Below are positions 9,801 to 21,392 of a stretch of 64,000 bases of DNA, in pieces; the stretch's first letter is position 1, and the number at the start of each line of letters is the position of its first letter. The translations under genes and the position numbers were made by a program. The stretch comes from Myrica gale (taxonomy: Eukaryota > Streptophyta > Magnoliopsida > Fagales > Myricaceae): positions 18,749,271 through 18,813,270 of the forward strand of contig OZ005608.1 of the NCBI GenBank assembly GCA_963930655.1. Reading direction: 5' to 3'. The notes beneath the pieces are model-generated. The model was not told where the DNA came from. It did no database searches and was given only the letters and a program-made list of their open reading frames with translations.

Positions 9801-11998
9801 GAAAACTACATTCTGGAAATAATGTGAAATTTAGACATGTTGACCCTTTTTGCTTTGTTTTCAAGAGCACAATTGCATAACTAGCATACAGAGAGCCAGT
9901 GAGCTATAGCTCAGATGACACCTCCTTCCTTTGGGGAGGGATACATCCGGGGTTGAATCCCCCTCCCCCCCGCAGGCTTGGTCCTGCTCCCCCAATTTGC
10001 CTAGCATACAGAAAATTTGGAGGGGCTAATTTTGGTTACTATCCTTAGAGATTTGATGTCTTGCTGAATTTAGTCCATGTAATACAATTGAATGGGTGGG
10101 AAAATCTATTTTCCCTCGCAGACGTGAAATATTGGACCAAGGATCATCAGGTGATTCATTATGTAAGGATGTAATGATTCTACTCCTGGATTAGCTCTCC
10201 TTTCTTTGTCATTGTGTTGCTTCATGTTTGTTCTGCTGTGGCTGTTCAAAGAGTGCTGAGTAAAAAGAACATAGTCATTCAATCCCTTTGATGAGGGCAT
10301 ATCTTACGATTTCATCGAGATGAGATTACCATGGCCCTTGTCAACTTCAAATGGAGCAGTTACAAACAGCTGTAAAGAACATAGTCATTCAATCCCTTTG
10401 ATGAGGGCATATCTTACGATTCCATCGAGGTGAGATTACCATGGTTCTTGTCAACTTCAAATGGAACAGTTACAAACAGCTCTAAAACGGTTGTAATTAA
10501 GTTAGGAAGATTGGACCTAACTCATATTATTCATTAAGATATTTGTCAACGTATTGTTCCATTGTGATTCATGAAATATCTTGATCTTGGCAATAAATCT
10601 AGTTAATCTTGTCGCTGGATACTTATTCTATATGATGTGTATCTGCATCCAATTCTTGTGGATGGTTCGAAGTTGTCCAGAGCTATTTTATTTAACCAAA
10701 AGAAAACGTGAACAAAGTGTCATGCAAAGCAAGAACAAAAGATGAGAGATGTTGGATGCGACTAACTAAAGTCATCGTGTGTGTAGAGACACTTTATGAG
10801 ATGACACGGAGGTATCTCTTTTCAACTTGGGTGTAGCTTGGTTGCAAACATTCCCCTCTTCAGATTTGGTGAATGAAAGCTTTGTGGTTATGGAATTTGT
10901 TTTCGCTTGTAGAGATAAATCTGAATGTATGTTTAACACGCCCAAAATAATAGAAGTTTTATAGTACTGGGCCGCTGAATCTGATGACATTTATGTTTAT
11001 CCTCCATCAAATAAAGTAACTAGAAGACAAAGTAAATTATGGGAAAGGTGATGGTTGCTGTTTTGATTTGTTTCTTCATAGGGCTTTCTCATCAGAGACT
11101 TTTGTGGTAAGTCTATGTTGAGATGGGACCTTTTGCTTGTTCATATCACTCTTTATTGAGAAAAGAGGATGTCTGGTCTTGATCAGTTAGGAAATGCCAA
11201 AGTGGCCTATATCCAGTTCAATAGTGTTTCTGTTGTGTTAATTATAGACTGAAGCTTTATTGTCATCCTTTTAAGTAGCGTGTATAGGATGAGAACAATA
11301 TCAAGATGAGATCTCATAAATAGAGTTCATGACTCCCAATTTGTAAGGGACAAGTAATTCACCAGGGGACAAGCGACAAGTTCTAATATAAACTCGACTT
11401 ATTTCTAAATAGGTATACAGTACCCAAGTAAATCAGACTATGTTGGTGATAAAAGCCACTGATTGGTATTTTGGTCTGCATATTTGTTATATAATGGATC
11501 CATTTCTCGAGTGTAAAGAAGCACAAAATGTGGCTGTCTTTAGTCGTGGCAGTCCAGAGTTTCATTAGAGAACCGCGATTCCCCTTTAGCTGGAGTTCAT
11601 TTCATTGCCTTGTTGGCCACTAGAAACATATTAGTTACGGTTCTTCTCCATCCTTATTGCCCATTTTGACTGACACTGATGACGTACCATGCTTTTTTGC
11701 AATGTTATGGTGTCGTCAAGCTAGTGAAATTTATTTGTGGTTTTGTTATCTTGTATGTATTCAGGGTCTGAGATGGTATGCAAAGCGGCTAAGGATAGAT
11801 GAGGATGGAGATATCGCAGATGAATTCCTGAACGAGGTCACGGAGGAGACACCAACGAATACAGAGGATCATCAAAGGCCTTTCCCAAGGTTTGAAGTGA
11901 AGTACAGCACCAGGCCCGCTAAAGTGAAGAACCTGGTCTTATCCCAGGAGGGGAAAATTCAGTGTGTGGAACACCAAGGTAGATTGCAGTGGGTATGA
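6832..11998 (+). CDS. Conserved plant-specific protein of 161 aa, two exons
   Basis: Exon 1 is 6832-7083 and exon 2 is 11765-11998, joined in phase 0 by a 4681-bp GT-AG intron (TTCAG^GTCAATG ... TATTCAG^GGTCTG). The start is the ATG that begins MGFFKRIAGFLGF. An acidic and Asn-rich stretch follows (about residues 20-34, a CAA/AAC repeat in DNA), then RRGFGVPVQV and GPVLVPC. Exon 2 gives GLRWYAKRLRIDEDGDIADEF, a linker, then RPFPRFEVKYSTRPAKVKN and a C-terminus EHQGRLQWV. I recall close relatives in other land plants with the same two blocks but cannot assign a biochemical role or a symbol. No signal peptide, membrane segment or catalytic motif is visible. The 5' leader from about 6640 contains CT-rich tracts. 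The frame is undamaged, so the gene is probably active. Confidence 0.8.
9893..10000 (+). mobile_element. SINE (tRNA-derived) in the intron of the 161-aa gene
   Basis: It has pol III-like A box TAGCTCAGATG (9907-9917) and B box GGGGTTGAATCC (9949-9960). It is flanked by an exact 12-bp duplication CTAGCATACAGA (9881-9892 and 10001-10012). A diverged copy of the same family lies on the minus strand at 14660-14752. Confidence 0.85.
10264..10483. repeat. 110-bp tandem duplication in the intron
   Basis: Two adjacent copies (10264-10373 and 10374-10483) are nearly identical: both contain AAAGAACATAGTCATTCAAT and CATCGAGRTGAGATTACCAT. Only a few substitutions separate them, so the duplication is recent. 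Confidence 0.9.
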
Positions 11999-11999
11999 A

Positions 12000-12589
12000 G
12001 TACCGCTTAAAAAAAAATTAATGAAGGATTCTGGGTAGTGGGGTTTGCTTTTAGCACACAAGCATGTTGTCAATTTGCTGGTTAAGAATCGCTCTTTTCT
12101 AACTTTTCTGTGGAACCCTGCAACCCTTCTGTATCAATGGCTAGATTTGACTTCCATGCATGTTTTTTCATAAAGTTTCTCATGCCCATTGTGAACCTGC
12201 GCATTTGGTCGTAAATGTAACAGCTCAAATATATAATCGTAGTCATGTCATGTCTATTGTATACGGGAAATTGAATTGCTCAGTTTCACACATTCGGCTT
12301 TTAATTAACTAGTAATAATTGCTTATTATTATTATTATTATTAATTCTATTTTGAAGTATTTCCTTAAATCTGGATTTTGTTTTGGAATGTGTGAAAGTA
12401 GATAATCTCTAAATATATTATTTTCAAACTCTTCAATGTAAAAATCACCCTCAAATTATTATCATACGTGATCAACCAACTTCCTCTAAAAAAACACACC
12501 GAGTAAAAAGAGAAGAGGAGGAAAGAAACGCCTAAGGTACTCCTACACGACTGGGAAGAAACAAATATTGCTTGTACACATGCCCCCTG
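12000..12589. other. Spacer between the 161-aa gene and the LEA gene
   Basis: This holds the presumed 3' UTRs of two convergent genes. A short (ATT)n microsatellite lies at about 12324-12344. No further gene is seen. Confidence 0.6.
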
Positions 12590-12991
12590 CTAGAGGGTAT
12601 GTGGGAGCAGTTGCTCCAGCAATAGGAGCCGCGGTTCCAACAGGCTGGTGATGTGTGCCCACGAGTGGTGATACTTGGATTCGACCTTCTCGGCGGCGTG
12701 CTTGGCTCTAGCCTGATGCAGCTCCATTTTGGCTTGAGCCTCCTTGGCTTTTCGACGCTCCTCGGCTATCTTTTTCTCCTCCTCAGTCCTTGCTGCCGCT
12801 TTCTCCACCTGCAATCCTCAACCGGCCATGCTAAATTAAATTACTTTCCTTTCCTCCTCTCCATTTTTGGTTTAAAAAAAATGTAAATTTTAGAGGGGTT
12901 ATAATATAAGTACGACTTTGGCTTGACAGATAGTTGCGTGCTCCTTGGCAGAGCTTGCTATGTTGCTGAGTTTCTCCTTCGCAGATTGCAT
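12590..12991 (-). CDS. LEA4-1: LEA_1 (late embryogenesis abundant) protein, with probable C-terminal frameshift
   Basis: Exon 1 is 12917-12991 (MQSAKEKLSNIASSAKEHAT, ending CQAK) and exon 2 is 12590-12808, joined in phase 0 by a GT-AG intron of 108 bp. The N-terminus and the Lys/Glu/Ala helix (ARTEEEKKIAEERRKAKEAQ, then AKMELHQARAKHAAEK) are those of the LEA_1 family. Its members are hydrophilic proteins that protect membranes and enzymes during seed drying. After about residue 60 the frame gives an atypical Leu-rich end (97 aa in all). The family's usual Gly/Thr/Pro tail (HHQPVGTAAP, then GATAPTYPLAGG) is present in another frame of the same DNA, from about 12655 downward. This suggests a small indel. 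A CT repeat lies upstream of the start. The gene may be a recent pseudogene or still make a shortened helix. Confidence 0.8.
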
Positions 12992-13461
12992 TTCTCTTTC
13001 TCTCTCTCTCTCTCAGAAAGACACTGATTGTGATTGTGATATGATCTACGGACGTACGAAGCTCTGATGCAGAATGCAGAACTACCGCAAACTAAATCAT
13101 TCCAATCTTTTATCGTCGGCAAAGAAGACAGCCAAGTACATCAGGGAGGACACGTTGAGCGTCACGTGGAAAACGTGCAATTTGACATGTTTTGCTATGC
13201 TGCAACGATGTAAGTAGACGGAATTGGAGGCTTAGAAAAAAAAAAAGTAGACGGAATTGGAGCTTATCACTAGGGCTGTTCAGTGCCACCGGAAAATTCC
13301 GGTGGCACCGGCACTGGGAACCCGGGGGACCGGGAAACCGGTGTAGGTGCCGGTGCCTCATTTTGGGGGAAACCCGGGGGTATTCCCGGTTCCTGGGTTC
13401 CCCGGCACCGGGAACCCGGGGGACCGGGAACCGGGTTTCCTTTTTTTTTTTTTCATCTTCC

Positions 13462-13684
13462 AGCAAATCCCTCCCGCGTCACCAAGTTCACTCCCTTCAA
13501 GCGCTACTCCGACTAAACCGCCCCACAATCACCACAGTGGAACGTCCAAGTTAAGCCCAATGGCTCTAATCGCCATAATCCTCGGAGATGTGTTTGTCCT
13601 GGCCGTGGTCTCCCTTATTCTCTACTGCTACTTCTGGGCCTGTAACTCAAACGGTGTACAGGTTTGGAGCCGAGTGCGTGAATA
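13462..13684 (+). pseudogene. Captured fragment of an LRR receptor-like kinase (transmembrane region)
   Basis: The frame ending at 13685 reads a Pro/Ser-rich stretch (SSLPSSATPTKPPHNHHSGT), then LSPMALIAIILGDV and FVLAVVSLILYCYFW, which is a single membrane-spanning segment. After FW the match stops. This resembles the juxtamembrane and membrane-spanning part of LRR receptor kinases of the At1g68400 type. No LRRs or kinase domain follow, so only a piece was captured. It lies between the inverted repeats of the hAT element. The family assignment is from memory of the motif. Confidence 0.55.
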
Positions 13685-14659
13685 GACAGGACATAGACCT
13701 CGTTTCTATGCAACCTACGACTCGACAGCAAATCCCTGCGCCTTTCTCCCTATTTCAACGGGATTGACCTTTTTCTTTGGAATCCAGGTTCGCTTTCCGC
13801 TCTTTTTTTTTTAATGTGGGTTACTGGGTTGTGAAATTTTGTTATTGATTTTGATTGTTGATGTGTGAAACTTGCTATATGAACTGAAAATGATATGGGT
13901 TTTGTATATTTGGCCTGATTTGTCGATAATCAGCCTATTTTGCAGTAACCGAGAGATAAATTGGAAAATAGTAATTATTTTTAAGTGGGAAATGTTTCTG
14001 GGGGAACAGAAAATCGGTATCAAGAATTTGGATTTTGCGGTTGTTATTAGTTATTATAGAAGCTGAATTGGCAGAATCTGACAATTAAGGATGGATGCTA
14101 GGTGTACACATCTACTTTGTATGATCTATGCATTGTGCCCCATATCTGATGAAAGGAAAGATTTGAGGCCGCCATCACTTTCCTTTTTCAAAATGCAAGG
14201 TGACAGAGAATGGATGTTGTTGGAGAGCATGGAAAACAGAAAACCTTTTATGAGAGAGATGCAAGAAAGTTTTTGGGCGCTCTGATTCTTTTCCTTCTAG
14301 TTATTAGGTTTTCCAGTGCAGGACTTCCATCTGATTGCCATCGTTTCTTGGGGTTATTCTCTAGTTCTGGATTTGAGATTCATATAAGCACTTAGTCTGG
14401 TTGCTCGATGCCTTGTACCACTTTGTCTAGAGAGTGAAAATCTAGCACGGTACACAGGAGAATTTAGAAGACAATAGCTTGGTGAGCATACCATTTAGAC
14501 AGAGCTGGTTGCATGTTAAAGGGGCATAGGAGGCAAATCCCGTTTTACATTTGCAGTGTGATGGTTATGTGACCTCTCTAGTGCACAAAGTAGAAATAGA
14601 ATAATCTAAGGTTTACGGGAGATATTATCTTATACTTATTTCATTTTTCTAGGCACAAT

Positions 14660-14752
14660 AGAGAGGCAAATACCCCAGCCAGCTGTTCTAGAGGGATAGA
14701 ACCCTGGACATATCCTTCTCCTAAGGAGTAGGAGGTGCCAATTGAGCAGAAG
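14660..14752 (-). mobile_element. SINE, second copy of the 9.9-kb family, inside the hAT element
   Basis: On the minus strand it reads TGCTCAATTGGCACCTCC (A-box region, 14738-14748), then GGGTTCTATCCCT (B box, 14692-14704). The text between them aligns with the SINE at 9893-10000. No clear target duplication is visible. Confidence 0.6.
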
Positions 14753-15557
14753 GCTATATATAATGACTCATCAATGAGAAGTCAGGCAAGAGAAAGGTGA
14801 TATCAGCTAAAACGTTTCTCTTTAATTTAAACCTCCAGTATATTTTTGGATGCAGCCTTTTGCCACTCTACGTTTAATAATGATCATCAGGTCTCTATAA
14901 CTTAGAACTTGAGGTATCACCTTTTGCCACCTGTGCAGTTTTGAGCAGTATGTTGTATCATGTCTTCCTGTGAAACTAAATTTAGTTCTTTTAGATTACC
15001 AAATATGCTTAATGACATACTGAGCTTTTAGATTGTATTAGTTTGGATTGGATTGGATTGTATTAGTTTAGATTATATTATTGATTTTGGATTGAATTGG
15101 ATTGTATTAGTGTAGAGTTTATATTTTCTATGTGCGTAATATGTTAAAAAAAATGGCTCAATATGAATGTAGGATTACCGGAAACTGCCACCGCTAAAAC
15201 CGCCACCGCTAAGGGCCGGTTTTTGCTCTTAACGGTGTAGGTGTAGGTGGCATTTTTTTAAAAACCGGCATATCCGGTGTAGGTGCCAGTTTTGGCCAAA
15301 ACCGGCACCTACACCGGGGTTGAACAACCCTACTTATCACAACGAAAATTGTCTTACCACGAACTACTTAAAAAAAAACTATGGATTATCAATTTGGTAA
15401 AAAATTTAAAAGATACACATATTTACTATAAAAAATTTTAGAGAAAGATATTTTTTATTCTCTTAACTATAATATTTATAATTTATATTCTAAACTACCA
15501 ATTTTAAAACCTCACATCCCAAATCACTCAATTTTTTACGATTACTGTTTCTATTTA

Positions 15558-15700
15558 GGGAAATTGGCGGTTTAATCCCTGGGTTTTGTCCCTTTTAGGG
15601 GTTTGATCCTTAAGAAATAAACCCTAACAAAATACTCCCCAAACTATCATCTTATGATAAAATCATCATTCCGTCAGGGTTCCGTGTGATTTTTTAACGG
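15558..15700 (+). repeat. Left terminal inverted repeat of MULE-2
   Basis: This is paired with 26855-26998 on the opposite strand. The longest shared block without gaps is AATAAACCCTAACAAAATAC followed by TCCCCAAACTATCATCTT. Beyond it the subterminal regions share only short motifs (GTGTCGT, CATGC). Confidence 0.85.
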
Positions 15701-16795
15701 GAGAACGTTCCATGCTAGCAAATTATTCACGTAGCATTGCACAAGCCAAGTCAGCAATCCATTATGTCCATTACATTTGAAACGGTGTCGTGCCTTTTTT
15801 GTCTAAGTGTTGGAGCTTCATTTTAAATCAAACAGAGTGTCGTGCCTTTTTGTCTTACTGTTGGCGCAAAACTTTAAATGAAACGGCAAAAAATATTTCG
15901 TACTATAGTTATACGACATCGTTCCAATCTATTAGTTTCTTCAGTTTAATCAAACAACGCCGTGCAAGATAAAGGTTTGAGAGAATTCGATTTGTGTCCA
16001 AGTGTTGGTCATTCTCTTCACCATTCATTCTCATCATATTAGCTACGATTTCCGTAAGTGCTATGGCAATCTAAACCCTAGATTAGAGAATCCAAGTTCG
16101 GTTTCGATATTCATCACTTCCCTCACCATTTTGACAGTTTAGTGGAATGTCCATTGGGATTTGGGGGAAAGATTTGTGCAAAAATCCAACTAGGTTTGCT
16201 TGAACTTCGAAGTCAGAGATACATTCGACTTTTGAAGAGGTGTACGTGGGCGACAAAAGGAAATGAGAAAAGGTAGGGACCTGTTTCTCATCTCGTTTAT
16301 CTTGACTAGGGTCTTGGTGTTTTCGGTAATGTGGGTGTTGTCAGTTTGTTTGTCTTTTGTTCGACAAGCATGAAAAGTTGAGTTTGCTGTCTTTTTTGGA
16401 TATATGCGTTGGTGTCATTTAGTGCAAACTCTCAGTGTTGTATTTTGGTGTCCTTAGTCTGTGGGTGTTTGTTTCGTTATTTTCAAATTCGAATTTGTCA
16501 CATATAATAACTGTAGGTCCCTAGGTTTTGACATTATATATGAACACACATTGCCACTAAATGTAACAGATTTGAGTGGTCCCAGTTTAAAGGCAACATA
16601 TCCGTGGGTTTTAAGACTTGTTGTTTTGTTTCGTTAGTGAGTTTTTTAATTAAGTGGTCCCACGGTCAATTGTTTAGTATAAAGTCTTGGTGTGTGACTA
16701 ATGCAGCACAATTGCTAAGTACCTTTGCTGGAAATGACGTCTTTAAGTCGTTCGAATACCACAATTACATAGTCAATGATTGAATCATTTTTAAT

Positions 16796-17035
16796 AATTT
16801 TTTTGAGTCTTTAAGTTACTAAATTAATTATTAGACCTGTTATACTATAGTCTAATTTAATTAATTAATTATTATACCTGTTATACTATAGTCTTAAGTT
16901 AATAATACGTTGGTTTAATAATTTTTTTTAGTCTTAAGTTACTAAATTAATTATTAGACCTCTTATACTATAGTCTTAAGTTAATAATGCTTTAATTTAA
17001 TAATTGTTTTTAGTCTTAAGTTACTCATGATTTGT
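16796..17035. repeat. AT-rich direct repeats in MULE-2 leader
   Basis: A unit containing TTAATTATTAGACCTGTTAT and ACTATAGTCTTAAGTTAATA occurs three times in imperfect tandem. Confidence 0.75.
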
Positions 17036-17106
17036 TTTGCCAAATTTTAATAATGCTGTTCTTTTAAAATATATGTTACGAACCTAAATTTTTATTGTTG
17101 ATGTGT

Positions 17107-19650
17107 AGCTGTGTTGAAGATAGTTATCCATCATGGAGGAAAATTTCTTGAAGGTCGAGGTCAGCTTTACGTAGGAGGCAAGGCGGAGGAGGTGGACCGG
17201 ATGGACCCCAATTACATCTCAGTAAGTGAAATTGGCTATGTAGTGATGATGCTTGGGTATATGCAGTCGAGTGACTTGTGATACACATTTGAAAATGAGG
17301 AGTGATTTGCTGTTAGGACTGACAAAGATGTCGTTAGTATGATCAATAACTCCCGAGCTGAGAAGAGGACGGTCCTAAACATATATGTGGATCATACCAT
17401 GATGAGGTTGAATTAGTTGATGATGTAGAGCCCCCACTGACACTTAAGGATGTTGGGCCATCATATAGGGGTTGTGATTTGAAAGAGGATATTTGTTGGG
17501 AAAATAAAGAGGATGTTTATGGGGACCATGAAGACTTGTTGGGAAGGGAAAATACTGATGATGATGATGAGGAGCAAAATCTGAGGGAGGTGGAGAGGGC
17601 TCAGATTATGGCACTGATCTTAGTGAGTTCAATGATGCAGAGGCTAATTATGTAGATACCTATGAAGATTAAGAATGTCCAGATGTTGCTAATGAAGACA
17701 CACAATCTAATGTGGACTGGTGTGGGACGTTTCAAAATACACCAGGGTGCGAGGATGGTGAGGGTATTAGTGTTGATTTTGAATATGAGGAGAATGATGA
17801 CCTGCAAATTGTAGCTGGATCTGAGTGGGATGAGGCCCCACCTAAAAAGACTTTTACAGAGTTCAATGATAAATTGGAGGCACCCGAAGAAGTACTCCTT
17901 GAGAATGGGCAGATCTTTGCAACAACAAAGGTCCTACGGAAGGCTTTAAGGAGATACACAATTCAAAATCATTTTGAGTATTTGCTCTTTAAGAATGATA
18001 AGATTAGAGTTTCAACATATTGTGTGACAGAGGACTGTGACTTCTACATCTTAGCCTCAAAAATGAGATGGTACGAAGGTATTCAGATCAAGTCCTTAAT
18101 TAAGGAGCATACATACGGGGTGCAGTATGAGAACCGAAAATGTCATGTGGAATTTCTGGTGCATCTGTATCTCTCTAATTTTATATTTCAGCCTAATTGG
18201 TCTGCCTCTGTAATGAAGGGTCAGGTTCACAGAGTTTTTGGCTTTGATGTGCCGCTGCACCGTTGTTACAGAGCTAAAGGCTAGCATGCATGATGGTATA
18301 TGAGAACCAGGTTGATCAGTTCAGATACACGGGCCAATATGCGCTTGCATTGAAAAAGTAGAACCCGGGCACCAGTGTGGTTCTTCTAAAATCTGGGGAT
18401 CACTTTAAGAGGCTTTACATATGCCTCTCATCGTGTAGGGCAGGTTTTAAGCATTGTCGGCCCATTATCTGTGTAGATTGGTGTCACTTGAAGGGCCAAC
18501 TCCTTTGTGCTATTGGAGTAGACGGGAACGACGATATGTTCCATATTGCATGCGCAGTTATGGAGGTAGAGACACGAGACTCATGGAGTTGGTTTTTGGG
18601 ATTACTTTTGGGTGATATTGGGTCTATTGACGACCACAGGTGGACCTTCATGAGTGACCGATAACAGGTAAACACTTATTCTTTATAATTTGAATAACTT
18701 TTGTATTTGGATGTGAACCCATAACAGCTTGACTTTTAACTTGTTTGTTGTTTTATAAGGCTTGAGACTCAAATTTTTGCGGAGGAGTACCCTGACATGG
18801 CTCATAGGTGTTGCCTTTGTCATATACATGCAAACATGAAGTCGAAGGGATTTAATGGGAAGATATACGAGGACTCTTTGTGGGGTGCTGCGTGTTCAGC
18901 AAATCAGATTGATTTTGAATCTATAATGAAGTCTATCGAGCTCATGTGTTCGGCTATTCATAAGGACCTTGGAGAGATCGACTCGGCTCTTTGGTCGAGA
19001 CATGCATTCGGCGTGGGATGTAAAAGCGATATGCTTTTGAATAACTTGGCCGAAATGTTCAATGTATGGATAAAGGACGCTCGTGACAAACCGATTGTTA
19101 CAATGCTCGACATGATTCGTCGAAAATTGTTGAACCGATTTCACAAAAAAAAGGCAGGAGCTATAGCAGCACTCCAACAAAATCCCAACACATTGTGTCC
19201 CAAAATATTCAAGAAGTTGGAGAAGATCAAGAACGACGACTATATTTGTGTATGCAAATGGCAGAGTGAGATAGAGTTTGAAGTTGATCACCCGTATGAA
19301 CCACGAAGAGTTGTGGATTTGGCTGGATGTACGTACTCATGTGGTAAATGGCAGCTTTATGGAATTCCATGTATCCATGCTTGCTCTGGTATTTATTTAA
19401 TAGACACAAACATGAAGAATATGTGGCCAAACGCTATCGTTTAGCAACATATGTCTTGGCTTATGAGGAAAGCTTTCATGCCATTCCAAGACCTGAGGAA
19501 TTGCCAAAGGACTCCCCTAATGTGATACTGCCTCCATTTGTGAGGGTTCATCTAAGACGACCAAGAAAAGCGAGAAGGAAGGAACCCGATGAACCAACAA
19601 CTGCTTACAAGATCAGTCGAAGTGGATATGTGGTCAATTGTGGAAATTGA
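17107..19650 (+). pseudogene. MULE-2 transposase (mudrA-like), degenerate
   Basis: Domains in order: N-terminal PB1-like region (17107-17470, IHHGGKFLEGRGQLYVGG, with stops); acidic linker; MuDR DNA-binding domain (about 17850-18120, ENGQIFATTKVLRKALRRYT); catalytic core (18377-18664, PIICVDWCHLKG ... DSWSWFLGLLL ... WTFMSDR). A probable intron follows (about 18668-18764). After it come the post-catalytic helical region (18765-19290, HAFGVGCKSDMLLNNLAEMF, ARDKPIVTM), a SWIM zinc finger (19320-19390, CTYSCGKWQLYGIPCIHAC), and a basic C-terminus in another frame (19400-19650, VRVHLRRPRKARRK). At least four frame changes or stops interrupt it, so no active protein is made. The first Asp of the DDE triad is probably the D of CVDWCHLKG. 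Confidence 0.85.
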
Positions 19651-20424
19651 GGCGTCCAAGGTCATAATGCACGATCTTGCCCTCAACTAGAGAACCCTAA
19701 TAAAAAGGTGTGGAAGAAAAAAAAATGAAAAGGGTACATCGATAGTGGAGAGGCAGTAAGAACGGTGAGTTTTTGAAGTTAATTAGTTCATATCAGTTGG
19801 CCTTGGTATTTTGGATATACTAACTTTTAAATTTGGAAATTCAGGACCCATCGATAGTGGGACAAAATGGAGGTAAAGGCAAGGGGAGAGGGTGGAGAGG
19901 AAGGGGGAGGGGATGTGGCAGAGGATAAGACATAATAGTTTTGGATAGAAGTCCAACTTTGGTTTTTTTTTTTTTTTAATGAATAGCTATGTAGTGTTTT
20001 CTTGTATATATTGATTTTTGTTTATCTACGGGGTGCTCAGGAGGAAGCTATCCAACACCCCCAATATGTCCAAGACCCCTAAGATCTGGGTACTAGAGGC
20101 CCGGAGTGAACCTGGATGCAAAATTATGAAAGTTATTTTGACCTGCCATCAGTAGCTAGGAGCATGGCGGAATTTTGGCATATTGTAACTTAAAATATGG
20201 GAGTTAAAGTATTTTGATGAATCGCTATGAAGTGTTTTGGATTTTAGTTAATAGTAACAGTGTTGATATAATTGGAGTAGTGGTTTCTGACATATCATTA
20301 ACAGCTATGGAAATTATGATGTAATTTGGATACGGTTGAACTTGTTTCTTCATTAACAGCTTTATGGAAGTTGGTATAATTTGAATCTTTTTTATGCAGA
20401 TTTTTTACTTGGTATTGATTTGTT

Positions 20425-21115
20425 ATTGCAGCAGAATCTTTCTAGTGGTTTTTCGTATGGTGTAATTTTAGTAGTTGCAGCAGAATTTTCGCTTTACATA
20501 TGCTATAATTTTGAGTGACTTGCAGCAGAATTTTATGTTTTACATATATGCTGTAATTTTTAGTTACTTGCAGCAGAATAATTTTGATTTTTACTTGTGC
20601 CTTAATTTCATGTTAGTGGTTAGTTGCAGAATTTTGATAAGATCAGAATTGCTGCAGGATTTTAGTCTTTAGTTGCAGAATTTTGTTAGTTGCAGAATTG
20701 ATATTAGTTGTAGAATTACTGGAGAATGTTAGTGGTTAGTTGCAAAATTACTGCAGATAGGTTGAGAATTGCTGCAGGATTTTAGTCGTTAGTTGCAGAA
20801 TTACTGTATGATGTTAGTGGTTAGTTGCAGAATTTTGATAAGTTGAGAATTGTTGTAGGATTTTAGTCCCTAGTTGCAGAATTTTGTTAGTTGTAGAATT
20901 TTTGTTAGTTGCGAAATTTGTATTAGCTGCAGAATTGGTATTAGTTACAGGATTTGGTATTAGTTACAGAATTGCTGCAGGATTATAGTGGTTACTTGCA
21001 GAATTTTGTCAATTGCAGAATCTGGTCTGTGTTAGTTTTTGAATTTGGTCTGTGTTAGTTTTAATTTTTGGTCACTTGCAGAGTTTTTTCAGTGGTTAGT
21101 TGCAGCCTGCAATTT
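20425..21115. repeat. TTGCAGAATT minisatellite between the two MULE-2 genes
   Basis: The motif TTAGTTGCAGAATTTT recurs more than fifteen times, with a longer superunit that includes GAATTGCTGCAGGATTTTAGT. The array is degenerate and non-coding; it lies downstream of the transposase and upstream of the solo LTR. Confidence 0.85.
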
Positions 21116-21392
21116 GTGTCTTAGTAGGTGTCTTAGTTGTCGAATTTGACACTAACCAACCAATATACCAATTTAGCACTAACCAACCAACATACAAATT
21201 TTGTGCTAAAATACCACAATAAAAAATCAAGATATCAATACATTACCAAAGTGGTACTAAAATACCTTTATGAAATTACAACAAGAGAAGATGATGCATA
21301 ACTAACATCTTTACAATAATACTCAAAAGTTTACATTTTCCAGTACCACTAAATCCTACCATTTACATTCCCAACAAAAGTGGCAGGATGAT

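Larger units (their letters stand above)
13271..15332. mobile_element. hAT-type DNA transposon, non-autonomous, carrying host gene sequence
   Basis: The terminal inverted repeats are TAGGGCTGTTCA (left) and TAGGGTTGTTCA (right, reverse complement), 11 of 12 identical. An exact 8-bp target duplication CTTATCAC flanks it (13263-13270 and 15333-15340). Both subterminal regions are rich in CCGG-type short inverted repeats (ACCGG, CCGGTG). No transposase is present. The interior holds a receptor-kinase-like fragment (about 13460-13680), a minus-strand SINE and unassigned sequence. This is the structure of a non-autonomous element that has captured foreign DNA. Confidence 0.85.

Noticed and set aside
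13192..13554. Arg/Gly/Pro-rich open frames on both strands
   Set aside because: They are produced by GC-rich hAT subterminal palindromes; frames on both strands and no conserved motif.
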